64,000 nucleotides of DNA, from assembly GCA_033239005.1 (NCBI GenBank), contig BSQZ01000029.1:2688501-2752500 (forward strand), read 5' to 3'. This DNA is from Lamellibrachia satsuma. Lineage: Eukaryota > Annelida > Polychaeta > Sabellida > Siboglinidae. Both the position numbers and the translations under genes were made by a program. Of the stretch, positions 56,451 through 64,000 are shown one piece after another. Numbering within the stretch: the stretch's first letter is position 1; the number at the start of each line of letters is the position of its first letter. The notes below the pieces were generated by a model. That model made no database searches, was not told the DNA's origin, and was given only the letters and a program-made list of their open reading frames with translations.

Positions 56451-57006
56451 ACACATTTACAGTGAATATTATATCAAACTCTTTATTTATGTACTCGTGT
56501 TCAGCTTATGCTTTGCTGCTACATGTGTGTATTACTATACTAGATATGAATGAAGTTTTATCTTTATCGTTACACTTTACCGTTACTTAGCCCATATACA
56601 TGTATATGATTCGATGTTACTTTGGGAGTTGATTCACATGGTATGATTTCATGTATGACTGTATTTAGTGTTTTGCCAATAAGAAGACTCAAACAATATA
56701 GTCTGTTGTTGCATCATGAATCTGATTTACGGTAGAAAACGTGTAGTTGTAGGCAGCATACGATACGAACCTCATCTTCCAGCAAAAACCGCCAACAACC
56801 GCGAGAAAAATGACAGTGATCGCCGTGATCGCAATGCCGCTTATTTTCGTCCTTGGCTGAAGGCGAGGTTTCTGCGTGGCAACAGTGAAGATTGATCGTG
56901 GTGAAGTTGTTGGGTCAGTTGCCGCTGCCAATAAATCAATAGTTTGTGTCGCTAGTCTCATACAGTGGAAACAATCTATCGTAGGACTGCAGTCACATTA
57001 AGGCAC

Positions 57007-57039
<33 letters not shown>

Positions 57040-57220
57040 TGCACGCACGCACGCACGCAGTCTGAAGTGTTAGCGTTTGCACTGGATCACGACATATCAC
57101 ATGGGAACATCACCATCTCGAGCTATGCTCGTGACTTTTGAGTTTTGTCAAGGTTTAATAATCACGTTATGGTTTCATTCCATACAGACAAATGTTTAGC
57201 TTACTTAATATTTCTGGTTG
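56451..57220. other. Intergenic, with a possible minus-strand membrane-protein exon and (GCAC)n
   Basis: 56961-56689 on the minus strand is open. It reads MRLATQTIDLLAAATDPTTS, a Pro/Thr-rich part, then KISGIAITAITVIFLAVVGG, a good single membrane span, and CWKMR. A donor-like GATGAG|GTTCGT falls at 56770. It could be a first exon of a type II membrane protein, but no further exon is seen. 57003-57060 is a (GCAC)n run. Confidence 0.25.
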
Positions 57221-58370
57221 GTTTTTGCAAGCGTACTGATCTCGACTCCCTTCCCGATCTCGCGCATGAATAGGAGATCGGGGACCCAGAAGAGTTTATG
57301 CAACACGCGTAAACGTAACCCGATCAACATTGGTTAAAATTTAAGTAAATCATGAGACATCAACTTTTTGATCATTGTTTAATTTCACATGGAATGACCC
57401 AGGTATATATAATCTAGAACTATGTATTCAGAAGGTTTTTCTTGCATTTCACAGCAATATTTACATAATTTTCTTACTAGAGTTGAGAGTGAATAGGTAG
57501 TAAAATCACCTATTTCATATTGTGTTGTAATCTGATGCGTCCACCCGAAATATTTTTCAACATGAAACCATTTGAATAGGGAATCCAAATATGGTGCATT
57601 ACACAGGTATTATACCTGCCTTTCATATAAAAATAAATTTGAATTTGATCTCTATGGCCATAACATTTTTGGCTGTTATATATAGGCCACTTTTCAATAT
57701 TTATCAACTTTGGAGATCAGTATCTCAAAAACTAAGCAACGTAGAAACTTGTAACATGTTTTATTGTTGAACTCACTCGTTGGCTCAATTTCACATATAA
57801 AACACACACCTTCAATGGAATATCTAGCACCTACAAATGATGGAGAATCACCATGCCAAAATCTTAGAGTTCTTGCACAAATAGTTGGTATTTTAAGCTG
57901 AACAAGAAATATTAATGATTTCCGAAAATATGTCAAATAAAAAAACACTTGTTTGTATGGTGGTGTGCCCCAAATTCTTGTTTTGCACAATTCCGTGTCA
58001 ACGCGGTATTTTATTGTTCTGCAACTGGCGGTTGGTCGTTGGAGGTCAGTGTTTATGCTGAACTGACAGCAGCAGTTATGGGCATTGTATCACTACAAAA
58101 TAAGAATTTATTTTCGAAAATAATTATTGGATAGTTGTGCTAACCTTGCATATGCGAACCAAAACAAAAGATGCATGAGTCGAAGACGAGGTTACACAAC
58201 TCGAACATATCTTTTATTTATAAAAATACAATATAGAATGTTAGCCATAGGCCATTCGTTTTTGCATTGTACATCATTTCAGCCCATTTCAGCTGGAATT
58301 GTTGGCATAGTTTATACTATAAGGCTGATCTACAATGCGATGTCTAAATCTAAGTCTACGATGCCGTCGA

Positions 58371-60447
58371 TGCCGATGGTAGGCACTTCAAAGAAAAATT
58401 AGATATCATGATAGAACATTGGCAATTGATTTAAATGAAAGGTGAAATGTAAAGGAACCAAAAACTGCTTATTTTATTAACATATCTTTATTAGATCCAA
58501 AGATATTGCAGATTTTAATACGGTAAAAATTAGAATTTTTTGTGTATCTCGTATACAGGAAAAAGACTCATTTTTGTGTTTTCTTTCAATCAATGTATGA
58601 TTAAAATTGCATAACTTTTTTATTTTTGTATATATTTTAATAATTTTTTTCAGGAATTGCAAGCACATTAAGTAGGGTCATAAATATGCATAATCCAGTC
58701 ATGTATCTTTAAGAGTAACTCAGTTAATGCAATTAATAAGTCAATATTGGCTAATTAGTGCGTGAAGTCAACTGACCGACACATGTCCATAACTTACATG
58801 ATTATGAAGATATTTGTATAATTTGTTCAGGGTTTGCAAACTCATTAACCAGGTTCATATAAATATACATCATACACTCATTTCATAACTCAACTGATGC
58901 AACTAATAAGTCAATATTGGCTAATTAATGCGTAAACTCAACAGGCCAACACCTTTTTTATAAAAGGCCATATCTTCCATAATTATAAAGATATTTGTAT
59001 AACTTGTTCTGGGTTTACAAATTCATTAACCAGGGTTATAAATATACATCACATACTCATTTATAACTTAACGGAAGCAATTAATACGTCAATATTGGCT
59101 AATTAATGCATAAACTCAACAGGCCGACACCTTTTGATAAAAGGCCATGACTTCCATGATTACGAAGACATCTGTATAATTTGTTCAGGGTTTACAAATT
59201 CATTAAACAGGGTCATAAAATATACATCACACAGTCATTTCGTAACCCTATTGATGTAATTAATAAGTAACTATTGGCTAATTAATGTGCAAATGCAACA
59301 GGTCAACACCTTTTTTATGCCAAATTTCCATCATTATGAAGATATTTGTATAATTTCATATCTCAACAGACCAATATATTTCAATAAAAAGCCACAACTT
59401 CCATGATTATGAAGATATAATTTTTTTGTAATTTTGGCAGAGCCTGGGCTTTCTTTCCCTGCCAAAGAACACAAAAATAGTCTTGCATGGTGACTATGGT
59501 AAAATAATTATTGGCGAAATATATACTAGTTGGTGTTCCATATAGAGTACTAAATGTTTTTTTTGCATAAAAAAACAACGTCATTGCATAAATATAACAC
59601 AATTTATTATATATTCTGATATTTTGTAATTTCCTGCATGTACAGTTTACTACAGGTTCAGTATAGCAATTAATTAATTATTAACTAGTGATTTAGAATA
59701 TCTCTTGCGCAGTTTTTTTCATCATTAAAAAATTACATAATAATTTCATTATTCTACTAACTTAGCACAGCCAGGCCCAACAAGTTTAATCAATATCAAT
59801 CAATCTTTTATTTTAGACAAAAGAATACATGCAATATGCATTATGTAAATATACTACTTGATATTATAGTAATATAGATATACAAAATAAAAAAAAAATA
59901 TATAAATGCACCATTACTAATAATCATTAATAACATTTGTTTTTTGCAAAACAAATATCAAACAAATATTGGCTTTGTATTATTTGTAATGAATTAAAAT
60001 CATAGAAATGTAAATAAGTCATGATTTCAGTTAAATTGATCTCGCTCTCCAACTCCAAGAATCAAAATCAGGTGAAATTTCACAAACTAGGGAAACTCAA
60101 AAACATCCATGTGCATTCGCAGGAAAATCGTACACAGACTAACTAAGACCTCTAGAAGAAGTCACGAACATATAGATGGAGTCATAAATAGCTTTATCTG
60201 CTAAACTTACACCAGAAATACACCTACGTCGTCTAATCGATGTATTTCACCTTAATTTTGGTTCTATTTTAATAAAAAACAGACGATCATGAAAAGGAAC
60301 TTAATACTCTGCCGCTGTAAGTCACAGAAAGGAACGGAAACAGCCGACAATACAGGATGTAAAACAAAAGGAAAAACCGGGTGCCGAGAATCGCGCAGAT
60401 AAACTTCGCGCTCAGCGAATTTTTTTGAAGTGCCTACCGATGGTTTC
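58371..60447. repeat. Inner inverted pair CGATGGTAGGCACTTCAAAG
   Basis: CCGATGGTAGGCACTTCAAA-GAAAAATT at about 58372-58399 is present inverted at about 60418-60445 (complement CCATCGGTAGGCACTTCAAA-AAAATT). It is nested within the 57221-60755 pair. Confidence 0.55.
58680..59420. repeat. AT-rich satellite, about 4 diverged units of 170-180 bp
   Basis: (G)TCAATATTGGCTAATTA-(A/G)TGCG recurs near 58741, 58911, 59089 and 59271, each followed by CTCAACAGGCC.ACACC, TTTTATAAAAGGCCAT and ATTATGAAGATATTTGTATA. Copy divergence is marked. Confidence 0.8.
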
Positions 60448-60972
60448 GTGTATTATTTTTTACCACAGGCACAGACAGTGCACACTTAAAAACTCTTTTT
60501 TCAGGTGCGCTAAGCCCATTGGCAACTAAAAACAGATTTATGTACAATTGCTGTACCGTAATTTCTTTGATTCAACCATAAGTTCAACGTAATATAGATA
60601 GGGAGACCACTAACCGACTGAACCTGCAAGATCGGTATTTCCCTATCTCATCGACTCAGCCCCGATCGCATAAATACAAGAAGCTATGACGTAGCACACA
60701 TATCGAGGTCGGTATTGGAAAGGGAGTCGAGATCGGTGCGCTTGCAAAAACTCTCTATTATGCGCATAAGGTACTTGGGCGGAACAGTGCATGAGAGTGG
60801 ATGATGTAGCAAGGAGGTAGAAAGGAGGTTTCAAGCAAGAACAGTAGCATGGAGGAGGTGGAAGGTACTACATGTGACAGAAAGTAGAAGAAACAATTAA
60901 AGAGCAAATTTTTGAAAACTTTGGTTAGGAGAATGTATAAAGTGAAACGGGAAGACAGAAGGAAATCGAAGA
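59421..60972. other. AT-rich non-coding stretch
   Basis: No gene recognised. CAATCAATATCAATCAATC near 59790-59806 is low complexity. The right boundary of the candidate transposon is at about 60755. Confidence 0.4.
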
Positions 60973-61320
60973 ATGAAGAGAAGAGATCGGAATGAAGAAA
61001 CACCTGACGATGAAGGTAGTGGAAAGCAGACTGCGAGGGACAGGAGACGAACAGAGAATGAGCGGGAAAAGAGTGGCAAAGAGAGCTTGGAAACAGAAGA
61101 AAGTGTTAGAAGGAGAAGACAGACCGACATCAAGATAAAAGGACAGAGAGATCTTGAAAGGGCAGAAGTGAACAGCCGAGAGTGGGAGAGAACGGCAGAA
61201 TATCGTAATGGATGGAGACGAGTCAGACGACTCATTGAAAGGGCTGAACAGACTAAATTATGTGGCCCCCACGTCGCGAGGGACCAAGGGGGAAGAAGAT
61301 TATGTCCTTGTGTCTTGTTT
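60973..61320 (+). other. Highly charged open frame, no family recognised
   Basis: MKRRDRNEETPDDEGSGKQT and further Arg/Glu/Lys-rich sequence to NGWRRVRRLIERAEQTK, LCGPHVARDQGG. The frame then runs into the 31-bp array and so has no natural end. The composition comes from purine-rich DNA. The WRRVRR..L..GPH.ARDQGG ending could be the tail of a decayed retroelement polymerase. I assign no function. Confidence 0.25.
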
Positions 61321-62615
61321 TCTTCAAGTTGTCACCTACAGTGTCTTGTTTTCTTCAAGTTGTCATTAACAGTGTCTTGTTTTCATCAAGTTGTCACCAA
61401 CAGTGTCTTGTCTTCTTCAAGTTGTGTATGACAATGTCTTGTTTTCTTCAAGTTGTCACCAACAGTGTCTTGTTTTCTTCAAGTTGTCACCAACAAGGTC
61501 TTGTTTTCTTCAAGTTGTGTATGACAATGTCTTGTTTCCTTCAAATTTTGTGTTACAGTGTCTTGTTTTCTTCAAGTTGTCACCAACAGTGTCTTGTTTT
61601 CTTAAAGTTGTCACCAACAGTGTCTTGTTTTCTTCAAGTTGTCACCAACAGTGCCTTGTTTTCTTCAAGTTGTGTATGACAATGTCTTGTTTTCTTCAAA
61701 TTTTGTGTGACAGTGTCTTGTTTTCTTCAAGTTGTCACCAACAGTGTCTTGTTTTCTTCAAGTTGTCATTAACAGTGTCTTGTTTTCATCAAGTTGTCAC
61801 CAACAGTGTCTTGTTTTCTTCAAGTTGTGTATGACAATGTCTTGTTTTCTTCAAGTTGTCACCAACAGTGTCTTGTTTTCTTCAAGTTGTCACCAACAAT
61901 GTCTTTCTTCAAGTTGTGTATGACAATGTCTTGTTTTCTTCAAATATTGTGTTACAGTGTCTTGTTTTCTTCAACTTGTCACCAACAGTGTCTTGTTTTC
62001 TTCAAGTTGCCACCAACAGAGTCTTGTTTTCTTCAAGTTGTGTATGACAAAGTCTTGTTTTCTTCAAGTTGTCACCAACAGTGTCTTGTTTTCTTCAAGT
62101 TGTCACCAACAGTGTCTTGTTTTCTTCAAGTTGTGTATGACAATATCTTGTTTTCTTCAAGTTGTCACCAACAGTGTCTTGTTTTCTTCAAGTTGTCATC
62201 AACAATGTCTTGTTTTCTTCAAGTTTTGTATGACAATGTCTTGTTTTCTTCAAGTTGTCACCAACAGTGTCTTGTTTTCTTCAAGTTGTCATCAACAATG
62301 TCTTGTTTTCTTCAAGTTTGTATGACAATGTCTTGTTTTCTTCAAATTTTGTGTGATAGTGTCTTGTTTTCTTCGAGTTGTCACCAACAGTGTCTTGTTT
62401 TCTTCAAGTTGTCACCAACAGTGTCTTGTTTTCTTCAAGTTTTGTATGACAATTTCTTGTTTTCTTCAAGTTTTGTATGACAATGTCTTGTTTTCTTCAA
62501 ATTTTGTGTGATAGTGTCTTGTTTTCTTCAAGTTGTCACCAACAGTGTCTTGTTTTCTTCAAGTTTTGTATGACAATTTCTTGTTTTCTTCAAGTTTTGT
62601 ATGACAATGTCTTGT
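61305..62615 (+). repeat. 31-bp T-rich minisatellite, about 42 copies
   Basis: The unit is GTGTCTTGTTTTCTTCAAGT plus TGTCACCAACA. Common variants are GTGTATGACAAT and TTTTGTGTGACA in the last third. All frames across it (up to 228 codons) are artefacts. Confidence 0.96.
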
Positions 62616-62974
62616 TTTTTGGTCCTACAATACATAAAGTTGTATGTCCTTGGACCTACAATACATAAAGTAGCAGGTCTTTGGACCTGCAGTACATTAA
62701 GTTGTAGGTCCTTGGACCTACAATACATAAAGTTGTAGGTATTTGGACCTACAACACATAAAGTTATATGTCATTGGACCTACAATACATAAAGTAGCAG
62801 GTATTTGGACCTTCAATACATAAAGTAGCAGGTATTTGGACCTACAATACATAAAGTAGCAGGTCTTTGGACCTACATTACATAAAGTAGCAGTTATTTG
62901 GACCTACAATACATAAAGTTTTAGGTCTTTTGACCTACAATACAAAAAATTTTTAGGTCCTTGAACCTACAAAA
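62616..62974 (+). repeat. 31-bp minisatellite of a different sequence, about 11 copies
   Basis: The unit is GGACCTACAATACATAAAGT plus AGCAGGTCTTT, with TACATAAAG every 31 bp (62631, 62662, 62693 and on). AGGTCCTTGGACCT inside is palindromic. It starts exactly where the previous 31-bp array ends. Confidence 0.94.
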
Positions 62975-63705
62975 ATCAATGTCAAAAAAGACAAGACGAG
63001 TGGAAGCGCACAAGTCAAAGTCCACCAACAGCGACTGACCAGTGTCAAAAAGACAAGACGAGTGGAAGTGCACAAGCCAAAGTCCACCGACAGCGACTGA
63101 CCAGTGTCAAAAACACAAGACGAGTGGAAGCGCACAAGCCAAAGTCCGGCAACAGCGACTGACCAATGTCAAAAAAAGACAAGACGAGTGGGAGCGCAAA
63201 AGCCAAAGTCCACCAACAGCGGCTGACCAGTGTGAAAAAGACAAGACGAGTGGGAACGCACAAGTCGAAATCCACCAACAGCGGCTGACCAGTGTGAAAA
63301 AGACAAGACGAGTGGAAACGCACAAGCCAAAGTCCACTAGCAGCGACTGACCAGTGTGAAAAAGACAAGACGAGTTGAAACGCACAAGCGAAAGTCCACC
63401 AACAGCGACTGACCAATGTGGGAGCGCACAAGCCAAAGTTCACCAACAGCGACTGACCAGTATTAAAAAAGACAAGACGAGTGGGAGCACACAAGTCAAA
63501 GTCCGCCAACAGCGCCTGACCAATGTCAAAAAAGACAAGATGAGTGGGAGCGCACAAGTCGAAGTCCGCCAACAGCGCTTGACCAATGTCAAAAAAGACA
63601 AGACGAGTGGGAGCACACAAACCAAAGTCCATCAACAGCGACTGACCAGTGTCAAAAAAGACAAGACGGGTGGAAGTGCACAAGCCAAAGTCCACCAACA
63701 GCGTT
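62975..63705 (+). repeat. 63-bp minisatellite, about 12 copies
   Basis: The unit is GTCAAAAAAGACAAGACGAG, TGGGAGCGCACAAGCCAAAG, TCCACCAACAGCGACTGACC and AGT. The 63-bp period keeps a frame open (KKDKTSGSAQAKVHQQRLTS), which explains long frames on both strands. Same unit as 38310-38465. Confidence 0.96.
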
Positions 63706-63860
63706 ACAGTTTACCCATAACTCCTACAGTTTACCCATAATTCCTACAGGTTACCCATAACTCGTACAGTATACCCATAATTCCTACAGGTTACCCATAA
63801 CTCCTACAGTTTACCCATAATTCCTACAATTTACCCATACCTCCTACAGTTTACCCTGAA
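63706..63860 (+). repeat. 20-bp minisatellite, about 7 copies
   Basis: The unit is TACAGTTTACCCATAACTCC with AATTCC/AGGTT variants. It directly abuts the 63-bp array. Confidence 0.94.
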
Positions 63861-64000
63861 AGTTTGCTGACGATGCACTTTTTCTGGGTTTTTCCCGTAG
63901 AGTTTTACATTAAAAAAATTTCACATTTCACATTTCAGTGAAATGCGAAACAGTGGCTGACCAATGTCAAAAAGACAAGATGAATGGAAGCGCACAAGCC
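63861..64000 (+). repeat. Spacer plus restart of the 63-bp unit at the window edge
   Basis: TGACGATGCACTTTTTCTGG and GTTTTTCCCG match the spacer after the 63-bp units at 38464-38500. Then, from about 63955, another unit (TGACCAATGTCAAAAAGACA) runs off the window. Confidence 0.85.

Larger units (their letters stand above)
57221..60755. mobile_element. 3.5-kb region bounded by 35-40 bp inverted repeats, candidate DNA transposon
   Basis: Left GTTTTTGCAAGCGTACTGAT followed by CTCGACTCCCTTCCCGATCT; the complement of the right limit is GTTTTTGCAAGCGCACCGAT followed by CTCGACTCCCTTTCCAATAC. About 33 of 37 positions match. GATCGGGG occurs close to both ends (57289 and, as complement, about 60660). 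No transposase frame is found. The interior contains an AT-rich satellite (58680-59420) and a second, inner pair of inverted 27-bp segments. Confidence 0.6.

Noticed and set aside
61260..62668. Frames rich in SCFLQVVTNSVLF
   Set aside because: Repeat-derived from the 31-bp array; no start context and three equivalent frames.
62953..63740. Frames with KKDKTSGSAQAKVHQQRLTS repeats
   Set aside because: The 63-bp unit is divisible by three, so frames stay open by chance. Considered as a repeat protein, but there is no upstream start signal and the period is interrupted by indels.

Overview
This window comes from an animal genome, not a bacterial one. Coding signal is split into short exons with GT/AG introns, and tandem repeats, non-LTR and LTR retrotransposons and small DNA transposons fill most of the rest. 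The only confidently recognised host gene is the 3' two-thirds of a TIA1/TIAR-type RNA-binding protein gene on the + strand (exons 1950-28884, last exon at 30591). The protein pieces look metazoan and give no stop or frameshift. An invertebrate deuterostome such as a lancelet is my best guess, from CR1-type elements with an esterase ORF1, TTAGGG-type motifs and minisatellite-packed introns. Species identity is not proven.

Layout: 1-1.9 kb holds two non-LTR retrotransposon fragments. 1.95-32.3 kb is the TIA1 gene, encoding RRM2 (three exons), RRM3 (three exons) and a short Gln/Tyr/Gly-rich tail. RRM1 must lie to the left of the window. Every large intron carries minisatellites with periods of 21 to 75 bp. 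Two non-autonomous hAT-like elements with perfect 8-bp target duplications (9250-10047, 29025-30478), a tRNA-derived SINE and a 5'-truncated CR1-like copy also sit in the introns.

32.3-36.9 kb is intergenic with decayed reverse-transcriptase fragments. 36.9-44.5 kb is the most unusual part: two arms of about 1.05-1.1 kb in inverted orientation, rich in CCAAT, CRE and E-box motifs and in TTAGGG-like repeats. They flank two minisatellites and an almost full-length but frameshifted CR1-like retrotransposon (PHD/esterase ORF1, endonuclease/RT ORF2). 45077-49606 is a Ty3/gypsy LTR retrotransposon with a 5-bp target duplication and several inactivating mutations.

49.6-57 kb has a 131-bp palindrome and a nest of DNA transposons inside a decayed retroelement, with a TIR-bounded 806-bp hAT-like element at the core. 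It also has a MITE-like inverted repeat and a minus-strand CR1 fragment. 57.2-60.8 kb is bounded by 35-40 bp inverted repeats and contains a roughly 175-bp satellite. 61.3-64.0 kb is a chain of four tandem arrays placed end to end. One of them (63-bp unit) recurs at 38.3 kb inside the large inverted-repeat element.

No complete second host gene, rRNA, functional tRNA or CRISPR array was found. A few open frames on the minus strand (49.7, 51.4 and 56.9 kb) could be isolated exons but are weakly supported. Percent identities and copy numbers are by-eye estimates.
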